Assembly: GCA_040905805.1 (NCBI GenBank)
Contig: JBBDQS010000048.1
Location: 78,706-129,355 of the forward strand
Reading direction: 5' to 3'
DNA: 50,650 nt
From: Egibacteraceae bacterium
GTDB lineage: Bacteria > Actinomycetota > Nitriliruptoria > Euzebyales > Egibacteraceae
Shown here: piece by piece, positions 20,478 through 28,986 of the stretch
How positions within the stretch are numbered: position 1 is the first letter of the stretch
How the letters are laid out: the number at the start of each line of letters is the position of its first letter
Notes under the pieces: model-generated
Databases searched by the model: none
Seen by the model: only the letters and a program-made list of their open reading frames with translations
Told to the model about the DNA's origin: nothing
Made by a program: the position numbers and the translations under genes

Positions 20478-21908
20478 TCAGCCGTCCCGGGTCTCTGGCT
20501 CGCCATCGCCGTCGCCGCCGGGACGCTTGACGTGCGACAGGGCATCGCTGCGGTCGTCGGGCTTGCCGAGCCGCGACAGCAGCGCGCGCAGGTCCAGGCC
20601 CAGCAGGTCCGACCCCACCTGCAGGCCCTGCTCGACGTTGGTCGCCACGTTGCGGGTCAGCTGCGAGGCACCGTCGGTCGAGATCACCGTCATCTTCTCC
20701 ACCGCCGAGATCGGCTCGCTGGCACTGCGGACGACATCGGGCAGCACGCCGGAGATCAGCTCGATCACCGCGGCGTCGTTGTAGAGCTGGAATGCCTTGG
20801 CGTTCTTCTCCCGAGCGTCGGCCTCGGCCTTGCCGCGGGCGAGGATCGCGGCGGCATCGGCGCGACCTTCGAGCTCCACCGCCTCCGCCATGCGGGAGCG
20901 GCGGGCCTTCTCCGCGTCGGCGTCGAAGATGGCGGCGTTGCGCCGCCCCTCCGCCTCCTGCTCGACCTGGTAGCGCTGCGCGTCCGCCGGCTTGCGGATC
21001 TCGGTGTCCAGCTGGCGGTCCTTCAGGGCGGCCTGGCGCACGGCGACCTGCTCCTGCTCGGCGATGACCTCCTGGTCGCGGGCGGCCGCCTGCAAGGGGC
21101 CCGAGGCAGCGGCACGGGCGTTGGCCTCGTCGGTCTCGGCGCGGATCTCGGCCTTCTTGAGCTCCAGGGCGCGCTCGGCGATGGCGATCTGCTCCTCGGC
21201 GCGCAGCCGCTCCTGCTCGCTGGCCTGGCCGGCCTTGGCCTCGGCGATCTTGGCGTCCTGCTCGACGCGGGCCGCCTCCGGGCGTCCGAGGTCGGCGAGG
21301 TAGGTGCCCTCGGCCTGGATGTCCTGCAATTGGAAGGTGTCGAGCGTCAGGCCCTGGTTGGTCAGCGAGGTCTCGGCCTCCTCGGCGACAGCGGAGGCGA
21401 ACGCCGCCCGGTCCTTGATGATCGCCTCGACCGCCAGGCGCCCGACGATGGCGCGCAGCGAGCCGGCCAGGACCTCCTGGGTGAACTCCTCGATGCCCTC
21501 CTGCTGGGTCAGGAAGCGCTGCGCCGCCGCTCGGATCGCATCCTCGTTCCCCCCGACCTTCACGAGGGCGACCCCCTCCAGGTCGCACTTGATGCCCTGC
21601 TCGCTGACCGCCCCGGTGATGCGCACGGAGATGCGCCGGCTGCGCAGGTCCATGACGTGCAGCTTCTGCACGAACGGCAGCACGAAGACGCTCGCGCCCA
21701 TGATCACCCGCTGCCCGGACATGTCCGTGGAGACCTCGCCGGTCTCGGGGTTCTTGACCGGCCGGCCCTTGCGCCCGGTGATGATGAAGGCCTCGTTGGG
21801 CCCACCCACCTGGACGCGGCGGACGATCAGGTAGCCCACCAGCACGAGCAGGATGACCGCGCCGAGGATGCCGGCGACCAGGGGGCTCTCGGCGATGAAG
21901 TCGAACAT
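20478..21908 (-). CDS. Flotillin (SPFH domain membrane scaffold)
   Basis: 476-aa flotillin: an N-terminal membrane segment (about 9-31), an SPFH/PHB domain (GGPNEAFIITGRKGRPV through the AIVGRLAVEAIIKDR region), and a long coiled coil rich in Glu-Ala repeats (AEAKAGQASEQERLRAEEQ onward). The C-terminal tail is hydrophilic and charged. It would form oligomeric scaffolds in ordered membrane domains. The ATG at 21908 has AGGGGAG upstream. It follows the NfeD-like gene by 11 bp; flotillin-NfeD pairs are a known conserved operon in which NfeD binds the flotillin scaffold. Confidence 0.92.
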   Translation of the reverse strand: MFDFIAESPLVAGILGAVILLVLVGYLIVRRVQVGGPNEAFIITGRKGRPVKNPETGEVSTDMSGQRVIMGASVFVLPFVQKLHVMDLRSRRISVRITGAVSEQGIKCDLEGVALVKVGGNEDAIRAAAQRFLTQQEGIEEFTQEVLAGSLRAIVGRLAVEAIIKDRAAFASAVAEEAETSLTNQGLTLDTFQLQDIQAEGTYLADLGRPEAARVEQDAKIAEAKAGQASEQERLRAEEQIAIAERALELKKAEIRAETDEANARAAASGPLQAAARDQEVIAEQEQVAVRQAALKDRQLDTEIRKPADAQRYQVEQEAEGRRNAAIFDADAEKARRSRMAEAVELEGRADAAAILARGKAEADAREKNAKAFQLYNDAAVIELISGVLPDVVRSASEPISAVEKMTVISTDGASQLTRNVATNVEQGLQVGSDLLGLDLRALLSRLGKPDDRSDALSHVKRPGGDGDGEPETRDG

Positions 21909-21919
21909 GGGCGTCTCCC

Positions 21920-22432
21920 CTATGCGTGATCGGCGGGTTGGACCAGGACCGACGAGGACGAGGTCACCTGCGTGACCACCACCCTCGTGCCCGCCGCGAC
22001 GGGCTCGGCTGCACGGGCCGACAGCTTCTTGATCTGGCCGGCGTACGTGAGCGAGATCTCGCCGAGCCCGTCGTCGGGGATGCGGGTGATGACCACACCG
22101 ACCGTGCCGACGTAGTCCGCGCTGCGCACGGTCCGGTCGGTGGGCATGTTGATCAACGATCGGGTCATGACCAGCGCGAGCGCGCCGACCGCCACGCCGC
22201 TGACCAGGCCACCGAGCGCACCGCCCGCCGCACCCACGGTCGTCCCGGCCATGATCAGCGCCGCTCCGAACCCGAAGGCGGCGAGGAACGACCCGATCAC
22301 CGGCGTGGAGAAGACGCCGCCCCCCACGTCGGGGTCGAAGGCGTCGAAGACGCCCTCGAGGATGTCGCCGAGGACCAGGCTGGCAACCACGATGGCCAAC
22401 CCGACCGCGCCGATGACGATGAAACCCGTCAT
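21920..22432 (-). CDS. NfeD-like membrane protein, flotillin partner
   Basis: 170-aa membrane protein. It has hydrophobic segments at about 3-21 and 45-95, then a C-terminal OB-fold-like soluble domain (SADYVGTVGVVITRIPDDGLGEISLTYAG) typical of the short NfeD/YuaF group. In Bacillus the YuaF-YqfA/FloT pairing affects membrane fluidity; a similar role is inferred. ATG at 22432 with GGAAGGA upstream. The promoter region is only 46 bp, shared with the divergent arginine deiminase gene. Confidence 0.8.
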   Translation of the reverse strand: MTGFIVIGAVGLAIVVASLVLGDILEGVFDAFDPDVGGGVFSTPVIGSFLAAFGFGAALIMAGTTVGAAGGALGGLVSGVAVGALALVMTRSLINMPTDRTVRSADYVGTVGVVITRIPDDGLGEISLTYAGQIKKLSARAAEPVAAGTRVVVTQVTSSSSVLVQPADHA

Positions 22433-22463
22433 GCCCGCGTTCCTTCCGGTTGCGTCGCGAGTA

Positions 22464-22469
22464 TAGGCT
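22464..22469 (+). promoter_or_regulatory. -10 box for a leaderless mRNA
   Basis: TAGGCT (inside TATAGGCT) ends 9 nt before the GTG at 22479 and no ribosome site is present. Confidence 0.5.
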
Positions 22470-22478
22470 CGGCCCACC

Positions 22479-23699
22479 GTGCCCGTGCCTTCCGGTGTGT
22501 CCGTCACCTCCGAGGTCGGTCCCCTGCGCGAGGTCGTGGTGCACCGGCCAGGCCTCGAGCTGCGTCGCCTGACCCCGGCGAACAAGCAGTCCCTGCTGTT
22601 CGACGAGCTCGTCTGGGTCAGCGCAGCCCAGGCCGAGCACGACGGTTTCGCCGACCTGCTGCGGTCCGAGGGCGTCACCGTGCGGCTGTTCGCCGACCTG
22701 CTCGAGGAGGTGCTGGGCTCGGAGGACGTCCGCACCGGCCTGATCGCCGGGGTCGCGACGCCCGACACCTGCGGTGTCGAGCTCGTGGGGCGGGTCGGCG
22801 AGCACCTCGCGTCGCTGACGCCCGCGGCCCTGGTCACCGCCCTCGTCGGCGGCGTGACGGTCGCCGAGGTGCCCGGCGCACAGGACGGGTTCGTGGGCGG
22901 CGTGCTCGGCCCGGGGGCATTCCTCGTGCCGCCGCTGCCCAACACCGTGTTCACCCGCGATCCGTCAGCGTGGATCGGCGCCGGCCTCGTCCTGGGCCCG
23001 ATGCACCACCGGGCCCGACAGTCGGAGCGGCGCCTGTGGCAGACCGTCTACGCGCACCATCCCCGCTTCTCGCATGCCCGGCGCAGCTGGTTCGGCGGGG
23101 AGGCCGTCACGGGGGGCGCGACCATCGAGGGTGGCGACATCCTGGTCCTGTCCGAGGACTGCGTGGCCGTCGGGCTGTCCGAGCGGTCGACCCCGGTGGC
23201 TGCGGAGAACCTCGCGGCACGTCTCTTCGAGGCGGGCGCCGCCCGTTGGGTCCTGGCCGTCGACCTGCCCAAGAGCCGGGGGACGATGCACCTCGACACC
23301 GTGCTCACCGTCGTCGACACCGACGCGGTGGTCCTGTGGCCTCCGGCCCGGTCCCGTCTGCCGGCGTATCGCATCAGCCCCGGGTCACCGCGCATGCGGG
23401 TGGCGCCGGTCACCGACCTGGTCGCCGCCCTGGCCGACGGTCTCGGCGTGGCGCGCCTGCGGGTGGTGACCACCGGCGAGGATGAGGTCGCCGCCGACCG
23501 CGAGCAGTGGGACGACGGCAACAACACCCTTGCCCTGCGCCCGGGGGTGGTGGTCGCCTACGAGCGCAACGTCGACACCAACCGGCGCCTGCGTGAGGCC
23601 GGCATCGATGTCCGCGAGATCACCAGTCACGAGCTGCCGCGCGGGCGCGGAGGCCCGCGGTGCATGACCTGCCCGCTGTGGCGGGACCCGGTGGTCTAG
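22479..23699 (+). CDS. arcA: Arginine deiminase
   Basis: 406-aa guanidino-group hydrolase converting L-arginine to L-citrulline and ammonia. Family marks are [17 protein letters not shown] at the start, [14 protein letters not shown], the catalytic Glu/His region (EGGDILVLS, then [13 protein letters not shown]) and the nucleophilic Cys in the C-terminal [10 protein letters not shown]. No arcB, arcC or arcD gene lies nearby, so it is not in a classical deiminase operon and may serve acid stress or nitrogen salvage. GTG start at 22479, probably leaderless. Confidence 0.92.
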   Translation: MPVPSGVSVTSEVGPLREVVVHRPGLELRRLTPANKQSLLFDELVWVSAAQAEHDGFADLLRSEGVTVRLFADLLEEVLGSEDVRTGLIAGVATPDTCGVELVGRVGEHLASLTPAALVTALVGGVTVAEVPGAQDGFVGGVLGPGAFLVPPLPNTVFTRDPSAWIGAGLVLGPMHHRARQSERRLWQTVYAHHPRFSHARRSWFGGEAVTGGATIEGGDILVLSEDCVAVGLSERSTPVAAENLAARLFEAGAARWVLAVDLPKSRGTMHLDTVLTVVDTDAVVLWPPARSRLPAYRISPGSPRMRVAPVTDLVAALADGLGVARLRVVTTGEDEVAADREQWDDGNNTLALRPGVVVAYERNVDTNRRLREAGIDVREITSHELPRGRGGPRCMTCPLWRDPVV

Positions 23700-23741
23700 T
23701 GCGCGGCGAACGGTGATTGGTGGTGGCGCGTCGGGGAGGTC

Positions 23742-23747
23742 TAAGAT
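23742..23747 (+). promoter_or_regulatory. -10 box for a leaderless mRNA
   Basis: TAAGAT ends 8 nt before the ATG at 23756. A GGGGAGG lies too far upstream to act as the ribosome site. Confidence 0.4.
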
Positions 23748-23755
23748 CCGCGACC

Positions 23756-24307
23756 ATGAATATTCCTCCAGGCAAATACGAGTTCGGTCCCGACCAAGCC
23801 CTCTTGCAGGTCCATACCTTCCGCGAGGGGATGGCCCGCAAGGTGGGCCACGACCTGATCATGCAAGCCGGAACGTGGCACGCCATCGTCGAGGTCGACG
23901 AGGACGTCACCAAGTCGACCGTGACCGCGTCGGTCGACGTGCCCTCGATCACCGCAGTTCAGGGGACGGGCGGGGTGAAGCCGTTGTCCGACGGCGACCG
24001 CGCCGACATCAAGAAGAACATGGTGAAGTCGCTGAACGCGAGCAAGCACCCCGAGATCACGTTTCGCTCGACCAGCGTGGAGAACGGCGGTGGCGACAGC
24101 CTGACGGTGCATGGCGATCTCACCATCGCGGGGACCACGCGCCCCGCCACCCTGGACGTGTCGCTGACCGACGGGGCGGCCAAGGTGACGACGACCATCG
24201 TGCAGAGCCAATGGGGCATCAAGCCCTACAGCGGGCTGATGGGAGCGCTCAAGGTGCGCGACGCCGTCGACTTCCACGTGGAGGGCACCGTCCCACCTCC
24301 TGACTGA
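23756..24307 (+). CDS. YceI-like lipocalin-fold protein
   Basis: 183-aa YceI family protein, a beta-barrel that binds polyisoprenoid or other amphiphilic lipids in characterised members. Typical pattern: a start like MNIPPGKYEFGPDQ, KVGHDLIM near 30-37, the block SDGDRADIKKNMVKSLNASK followed by HPEITFRS, and TVHGDLTIAGTTRPATLDV. No signal peptide is seen, so unlike periplasmic YceI it should be cytoplasmic, which is common for actinobacterial members. The gene stands alone. Confidence 0.9.
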   Translation: MNIPPGKYEFGPDQALLQVHTFREGMARKVGHDLIMQAGTWHAIVEVDEDVTKSTVTASVDVPSITAVQGTGGVKPLSDGDRADIKKNMVKSLNASKHPEITFRSTSVENGGGDSLTVHGDLTIAGTTRPATLDVSLTDGAAKVTTTIVQSQWGIKPYSGLMGALKVRDAVDFHVEGTVPPPD

Positions 24308-24350
24308 CGTGCGGGGGGCGTGCACGTGCGCGCCCTCCGCCTGCGTCAGT
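24303..24350. terminator. Bidirectional terminator hairpin
   Basis: GCGGGGGGCG (24311-24320) pairs with CGCCCTCCGC (24331-24340), ten pairs with one G-T wobble. ACTGACG (24303-24309) and CGTCAGT (24344-24350) extend the stem. It covers both stop codons of the convergent YceI and PadR genes, so it probably ends transcription from both sides. Confidence 0.6.
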
Positions 24351-24753
24351 CCGTCCCGTGCGCGGCCACCTGTTCGTACCGCTCGAGGTACTCATCGAGC
24401 ATCCGTGCGCTGTGGGTGAGCGTGTCCGCCCAAGCGACGAGGACCTGCTCACCGGTCGCCGTGAGCGAGTAGCTGCGCTTCGACGGGCCGGCTTCGGAGT
24501 GCTCCCAGGTCGATCGGACCAGGCCTTCGCGCTCCAGCACGCGGAGCGTGCGGTACACCACGCCGCGGTCGCTGCGGCTGCCGATGGCGTCCAGCTGCTC
24601 GATCAGCGCGTACCCGTGTGAGGGCTGCTCGCGCAGGAACAGCAGGAGGCACGCCTGCAGGAAGTTCTTGGGCTGCGCGGAGTCCGACCCCCCCGGGGCC
24701 GCCAGCGTGCGTTGCGTGCGCGCCTGCGATTCCTCGCTCGTCCTCGTCACCAT
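24346..24753 (-). CDS. PadR-family transcriptional regulator
   Basis: 135-aa winged-helix regulator. The core FLQACLLLFLREQPSHGYALIEQL through DRGVVYRTLRVLEREGLVRSTWE is the PadR DNA-binding domain, and a C-terminal dimerisation helix includes HSARMLDEYLERYEQV. It sits just downstream of hypF on the same strand, so it could control the nickel/hydrogenase genes or a separate target. A start at 24783 (adding MAVKVERART) is possible. I prefer 24753 because the likely -10 box overlaps the earlier ATG. A palindrome between its -35 and start suggests autoregulation. Confidence 0.85.
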   Translation of the reverse strand: MVTRTSEESQARTQRTLAAPGGSDSAQPKNFLQACLLLFLREQPSHGYALIEQLDAIGSRSDRGVVYRTLRVLEREGLVRSTWEHSEAGPSKRSYSLTATGEQVLVAWADTLTHSARMLDEYLERYEQVAAHGTD

Positions 24754-24787
24754 TGTCCTCGCGCGCTCGACCTTGACGGCCATGCAT

Positions 24788-24810
24788 GCACAGATCGTGT
24801 GCCGCGTCAA
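24788..24810 (-). promoter_or_regulatory. PadR promoter with overlapping operator
   Basis: On the minus strand TTGACG (24810-24805) is a good -35. After 17 nt comes ATGCAT as a weak -10. The spacer contains the 15-bp dyad GCACA-CGATC-TGTGC (24788-24802), placed to block RNA polymerase. Confidence 0.45.
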
Positions 24811-27125
24811 TGCCCGCGCCCGGACGATGCGGCGGCGACGGCGGCTTGTCCGAGGCTGATGCCGCCGTCGTTGGGGGGCACCTGGCGGTGGCGCAGGACC
24901 GTGAAGCCCCGTTGCTCGAGCAGGTCCACGGCGGTGCCGAGCAGGCGGAGGTTCTGCCAGACACCTCCGGACAGCGCGACGGTCGACAGGCCGGTGCGGT
25001 CGCGCAGCACGACACAGGTCTCGACGACCGCGGCGGCGAGGCTGTTGTGGAAACGGGCGGCCAGCACACCGACATCCGTGCCCCGGCGCTGGTCCTCGAC
25101 GACCGCGGCAACCAGCTCGTCGCCGCGCAGTCGCAGCGGTGCGCCATCCTCGAGGCGCATGGGGTAGGTGCCCGCCTCCTGCGGGTCGGCCCGCTGCTCG
25201 AGCTCGATCGCCGCCTGCCCCTCGTAGCGCACATGGTCGCGGATGCCGACCAGTGCCGCGACGGCGTCGAAGAGGCGGCCGGCGCTCGAGGTGGCAGGCG
25301 CCGACACGCCCGAGCGGCCCACCGCGAGGATCGTGTCCCACCGCGCCTCGTTGCGCCGGGCGACATCGTGGGCTTCGTCCGCCAGGCCGGCGGCGTCGAG
25401 GTGGGCCGCCGCCATGCGCCACGGCTCGGCGATGGCCCGTGCGCCACCCGGCATGGGCACGGGGGCCAGGTGCGCGGCACGGTCGAAGCCCGTGAGGTCG
25501 CAGACCAGGAACTCCCCACCCCACAGTGTGCCGTCGGTGCCGAAGCCGAGCCCGTCGAACGCCACCCCGATGACGCGACCAGCATGGCCGTTGTCGGCCA
25601 GGCACGAAGCGATGTGCGCATGGTGGTGCTGCACCCCGAGCAGCTCGACCGCCTCCAGCTCCGCTGCGTACTTCGTCGAGAGGTACTCCGGATGCAGGTC
25701 GTGGGCGACCAGCTGCGGCACGATGTCGAAGAGCCTGCCGAAGTGCGCGATGCCCTCGGTGAACGACCGCAGGGTCTCGTAGTTCTCCAGGTCGCCGATG
25801 TGGTGGGAGACGAAGGCGCGCCGGCCGTGGGCGAGGCAGAAGGTGTTCTTGAGCTCTGCGCCGCAGCCGAGGATCGCGCGGCTCGTGGAGTGGGGCAGCC
25901 GCAGCGGCTGGGGCGCGTACCCGCGGGACCGTCTGACGGGCAGCTCCTGACCGCGGAAGGCCCGGGTGACCGAGTCGTCGGTGCGGATGTGGATGGGCCG
26001 ATCGTGGATGAGGAACGCGTCGGCGATGGAGGCAAGCCGCTCGCGGGCGTCCTGGTCGTGGTAGGCAATCGGTTCGTCCGAGACGTTGCCGCTGGTCAGG
26101 ACGAGCGGCGCACCGAGCTGGTCCGCGAGCAGGTGGTGCAGGGGCGTGTAGGGCAGCATCACCGCGAGGTGGCCGTTGCCCGGCGCCACACCGGTCGCCA
26201 CCGGCGCCGTCGGAAGGCGACGCAGGAGCACGGCCGGGCGACGGGGGCCGGTCAGCAGCGCCGCCTCCACGGAGTCGACCGCGCACAGGGTCCGCGCAGC
26301 GTCGAGGTCGCGAGCCATCACCGCGAAGGGCTTGTCCTCGCGATGCTTGCGGTGGCGCAGCGCCTCGACGGCAGCCTCGTCGCCTGCCATCACCGCGAGG
26401 TGGTAGCCGCCGAGGCCCTTGATCGCCACCACCCGGCCGGCATGGAGCAGGGCCACGGTGGCCGCGAGTGGATCGCCCGCCACGGCTGCGTGCTCGGCGT
26501 CCGTCAGCGACAGCGTCGGTCCGCAGGCCGGGCAGCACACGGGCTGGGCATGGAATCGGCGGTCGCGGGGGTCGTGGTACTCGGCGGCGCACGCGGCGCA
26601 CATCGCGAAGCCGGCCATGGTCGTGTTCGGCCGGTCGTAGGGCACGTCGGTCACGATGGTGAAGCGGGGGCCGCAGTTCGTGCAGTTGGTGAAGGGGTAG
26701 GCGTACCGGCGGTCGGCCGGATCGGCGATCTCGGCCAGGCAGTCCCCACAGGTGGCCATGTCCGCCGAGATGAGGGTCTCGCGGCGCCCGCCCGGCGGGC
26801 TGTCGACGATGACGAACCGCTGCCCCCCGACCGGGGGGAGGCGCTCGCGACGCACGCCCTCGACCACGGCCAGGGGAGGGGCCTCGCCTTCGAGAGCCGT
26901 GACGAACCGCTCCAGCGCGGGGGCCGGCCCCTCGGCCTCGATGAAGACGCCACCGGCGTCGTTGCCGACGAAGCCCGTCAGCCCGCATCGCGAGGCGAGC
27001 GCGTGGACGAACGGCCGGAAGCCCACGCCCTGGACGACGCCGTCGACCCGGATACGGTGGCGCACCCGTCCGGAGGCGTCGCCGGCCCGGGAATCAGCCG
27101 GGGAATCAGCCGGGGAATCAGCCAT
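24807..27125 (-). CDS. hypF: Carbamoyltransferase HypF
   Basis: 772-aa [NiFe]-hydrogenase maturation factor that uses carbamoyl phosphate and ATP to make the HypE thiocarboxamide, source of the CN ligands of the active-site iron. Domains in order: acylphosphatase (RVDGVVQGVGFRPFVHAL), two zinc fingers (CGDC...CTNC and CAAC...CPAC), a YrdC-like domain (KGLGGYHLAVMA, KHREDKPFAVMARDL) and a C-terminal Kae1-like domain with metal ligands in GVQHHHAHIASCL. Length is normal. The N-terminus begins with an extra acidic ADSP-repeat from a 12-bp tandem repeat. The CooC-type gene diverges about 40 bp away. Confidence 0.95.
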   Translation of the reverse strand: MADSPADSPADSRAGDASGRVRHRIRVDGVVQGVGFRPFVHALASRCGLTGFVGNDAGGVFIEAEGPAPALERFVTALEGEAPPLAVVEGVRRERLPPVGGQRFVIVDSPPGGRRETLISADMATCGDCLAEIADPADRRYAYPFTNCTNCGPRFTIVTDVPYDRPNTTMAGFAMCAACAAEYHDPRDRRFHAQPVCCPACGPTLSLTDAEHAAVAGDPLAATVALLHAGRVVAIKGLGGYHLAVMAGDEAAVEALRHRKHREDKPFAVMARDLDAARTLCAVDSVEAALLTGPRRPAVLLRRLPTAPVATGVAPGNGHLAVMLPYTPLHHLLADQLGAPLVLTSGNVSDEPIAYHDQDARERLASIADAFLIHDRPIHIRTDDSVTRAFRGQELPVRRSRGYAPQPLRLPHSTSRAILGCGAELKNTFCLAHGRRAFVSHHIGDLENYETLRSFTEGIAHFGRLFDIVPQLVAHDLHPEYLSTKYAAELEAVELLGVQHHHAHIASCLADNGHAGRVIGVAFDGLGFGTDGTLWGGEFLVCDLTGFDRAAHLAPVPMPGGARAIAEPWRMAAAHLDAAGLADEAHDVARRNEARWDTILAVGRSGVSAPATSSAGRLFDAVAALVGIRDHVRYEGQAAIELEQRADPQEAGTYPMRLEDGAPLRLRGDELVAAVVEDQRRGTDVGVLAARFHNSLAAAVVETCVVLRDRTGLSTVALSGGVWQNLRLLGTAVDLLEQRGFTVLRHRQVPPNDGGISLGQAAVAAASSGRGH
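27087..27122. repeat. 12-bp tandem repeat in the hypF 5' end
   Basis: CGGGGAATCAGC occurs twice in tandem (27099-27110, 27111-27122), preceded by a copy with one mismatch (27087-27098). It encodes the ADSPADSPADS N-terminus of HypF. The unit is a multiple of three, so changes in copy number would keep frame. Confidence 0.8.
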
Positions 27126-27165
27126 GTGCTCGCCATGATACGGAGCGACCCGGTACGGTATGCGG

Positions 27166-27924
27166 ATGCGCATTGCATTCGTCGGTAAGGGCGGCGCCGG
27201 CAAGTCGGCGATCGCCGGCACGTTCGCCCGCCTCCTCGCGCAGCGCGGGGAGCCCGTGCTGGTGCTGGACTCGGACCCGCTGCCGGGTCTTGCCTACTCG
27301 CTGGGCATGGACAGCACCGATGCGGGCATCCCTGACGAGGCGGTGATGGAGAACCCCGAGGAGGGTGGCCCCCGCTACATCCTGCGGGAGGGGCTGACCG
27401 CCGCGGACGCGGTCGAGCAGTACGCCGCCGAGGGTCCGGACGGGGTCCGGGTCCTGCAGTTCGGCAAGATCCACGACGCCGGCCGCGGGCTCATGCGCTC
27501 GCAGTTCGCCTACCGCCAGATCACCGGGCAGCTGCCCGACGACAAGTGGAGCATCGTCGGCGATCTCCCCGGCGGGACGCGCCAGCCGTTCCTCGGCTGG
27601 GGCCGTTACGCCACCACGGTGCTGGTGGTCGTCGAGCCGATGGCCAAGTCCTTGCTCTCGGCGCGGCGCCTCGCGCGCCTGCAGCTCATCGACGACCCAC
27701 CGCGCGTCGTCGCCCTGGCCAACAAGGTCCGCGACGAGGGGGATGTCGAAATGGTGGCGGAGCGCACCGGTTTGGAGGTCATCGGGGCGGTCCCCCTGGA
27801 CGACGCGATGGCGGAGGCCGACCGGCGAGGCCGGCCGGTCGTCGAGGACGCCCGGGACTCACCGGTGGTCAAGGCGATAGACTCGCTCGTGGAACGGCTT
27901 CGTGCCGAGGAGGAAACCGCATGA
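27166..27924 (+). CDS. CooC/MinD-type ATPase lacking the metal-binding cysteines
   Basis: 252-aa SIMIBI-class P-loop ATPase related to CooC, the nickel-insertion ATPase. The deviant Walker A is VGKGGAGKSAIAG with the signature lysine, followed by VLDSDPLPGLAYSLGMD. The region that holds CxC in CooC reads FGKIHDAGRGLMRSQ instead, with no cysteine, so it probably does not bind nickel there and may pair with the next gene product. ATG at 27166 is preferred over 27160: it gives the family start MRIAFVGKGG, and TACGGT at 27154-27159 then sits correctly for a leaderless mRNA. It overlaps the next gene by 4 nt (ATGA). Confidence 0.8.
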   Translation: MRIAFVGKGGAGKSAIAGTFARLLAQRGEPVLVLDSDPLPGLAYSLGMDSTDAGIPDEAVMENPEEGGPRYILREGLTAADAVEQYAAEGPDGVRVLQFGKIHDAGRGLMRSQFAYRQITGQLPDDKWSIVGDLPGGTRQPFLGWGRYATTVLVVVEPMAKSLLSARRLARLQLIDDPPRVVALANKVRDEGDVEMVAERTGLEVIGAVPLDDAMAEADRRGRPVVEDARDSPVVKAIDSLVERLRAEEETA

Positions 27925-28655
27925 AGGTCGCAGTGGTCGGCAAAGGTGGGTCGGGCAAGACGACGACGTCGGCGGTGCTGGCCCGCACGATGGGCCGCCA
28001 AGGGCGGGCGGTGGTCGCACTGGACTGCGATAGCAACCCCAACCTCGGCATCTCGCTCGGCGTCGGCGATACCGAGACCGAGCGCTTGGACTCCATGCGC
28101 CAGGCCCTGGCCGAAGGCGAGGAGGAGCACGCGCCGGGCTGGGCGGAGCTGATGGACCGCTTCGGCTCCGACGCTCCCGACAACGTGCGCCTGGCGGTGG
28201 TCTCGCGCATCGAGAACCCGGAACCGGGCTGCCTATGATGCGGACTCTCGCCTGAGCAGTTGCTCGGGTCCGGGGAGTTCGGAGCATCGGTCGTCATCGC
28301 GGACTGCGAGGCGGGCATCGGCACGCTCACCCGCCTCGAGGAGAACGCGGTCGACGCGGTCGTGATCGTCGTCGAAGCCAACGCGAAGTCCCTCGAGGTC
28401 GGGACGCGAGCCGCCGGCCTGGCGGGTCAGCGGGCGAGCACGAGGACGGTGGTCCTGGCCAACCGCGTCCGCAACGACGAGGACATCGCGCGGGTCCGAG
28501 CCGCCTTCCCCGGCGTGGAGGTCGTGCCGATCCCCGACGACCCGGTCATCGTCGAGGCCGATCGCAAGGGCATTGCGCCGCTCGATCTGGACCCCGACGC
28601 GCCGGCGGTCGCAGCGCTCGTCGCGCTCGCCGGGGACCTGCTGCCCGCGGCGTGA
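27921..28655 (+). CDS. CooC-type ATPase with an in-frame TGA (probable selenocysteine)
   Basis: A CooC-like nickel-chaperone ATPase gene of 245 codons if the TGA at 28236-28238 is read through. Walker A is VVGKGGSGKTTTSAV, then DCDSNPNLGISLGV. The frame stays open before and after the TGA and both halves belong to one protein: downstream VIADCEAGIGTLTR and VVEANAKSLEVG match CooC. The local sequence is C104-L-U106-C107-G. The related ATPase at 30620 has C103-T-C105-S-G in the same place, so the TGA replaces the second Cys of CxC. A SECIS-like hairpin follows. Alternatives are a nonsense mutation (TGC to TGA) or a sequencing error. Starts with ATGA overlap and GAGGAGG upstream. Confidence 0.75.
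28241..28272 (+). promoter_or_regulatory. Candidate bacterial SECIS element
   Basis: The upper stem CCTGAGC/GCTCGGG (28251-28257, 28262-28268; 7 bp, one T-G) closes the tetraloop AGTT. The lower stem CGGA/TCCG (28241-28244, 28269-28272) is separated by a 6-nt bulge. The hairpin starts 12 nt after the TGA and the loop G and T fall at 24-25 counting the T of TGA as 1. In E. coli fdhF the hairpin starts after 11 nt and the key loop bases are G23 and U24. Confidence 0.65.
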
Positions 28656-28703
28656 CGTTCGCGCGCCGCGCCGCGGGGTCCTAGCCGGTCACCCGGCACA
28701 GCG

Positions 28704-28737
28704 GTGAATCGCCTCCGCTGGCGCTCCGGCGATTCAC
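28704..28737. terminator. Bidirectional hairpin between convergent genes
   Basis: GTGAATCGCC (28704-28713) and GGCGATTCAC (28728-28737) form a perfect 10-bp stem with a 14-nt loop. It lies between the stop of the CooC-type gene and the end of the metallothionein-like gene. There is no T-run. Confidence 0.55.
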
Positions 28738-28740
28738 GTC

Positions 28741-28986
28741 TCAGGCGGGGATCGGGTCGCAGCACCCGCAGGTGCACGCCTCGCCCGCTTCGCTGGGGCC
28801 GGCGCCGGCCTCGGTGCCGCACCCGCACGCTCCGGTCGGTACGGTCTCGCGTGCCGGCTGCACGCGCGCCGGCTCCTCGGCACTCGTGCCGCAGCCGCAG
28901 CCGCAGGCGGTCTGGTCGGTCTGGGTCGGTGCGGCGACGTCCACGGTGGCGCCGCAGCCGCACTGGCAGGGGGTCTGGTCGGTCAT
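28741..28986 (-). CDS. Cysteine-rich metallothionein-like protein
   Basis: 81-aa protein with twelve cysteines in four clusters: CQCGCG, CGCGCG, CGCG and CTCGCC, separated by acidic or neutral linkers without aromatic residues. This resembles bacterial metallothioneins or small heavy-metal binding peptides, though it matches no family I can name. The start overlaps the stop of the MerR-type regulator gene as ATGA, so the two are one operon. The regulator would sense a thiophilic metal and this protein would bind it. Confidence 0.7.
   Translation of the reverse strand: MTDQTPCQCGCGATVDVAAPTQTDQTACGCGCGTSAEEPARVQPARETVPTGACGCGTEAGAGPSEAGEACTCGCCDPIPA

Noticed and set aside
27921-28238. Annotating the ATPase at 27921 as a frameshifted or truncated pseudogene
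   Set aside because: Both halves are in the same frame and only one TGA separates them, at a conserved Cys codon with a SECIS-like hairpin; decay remains possible but is the weaker explanation.
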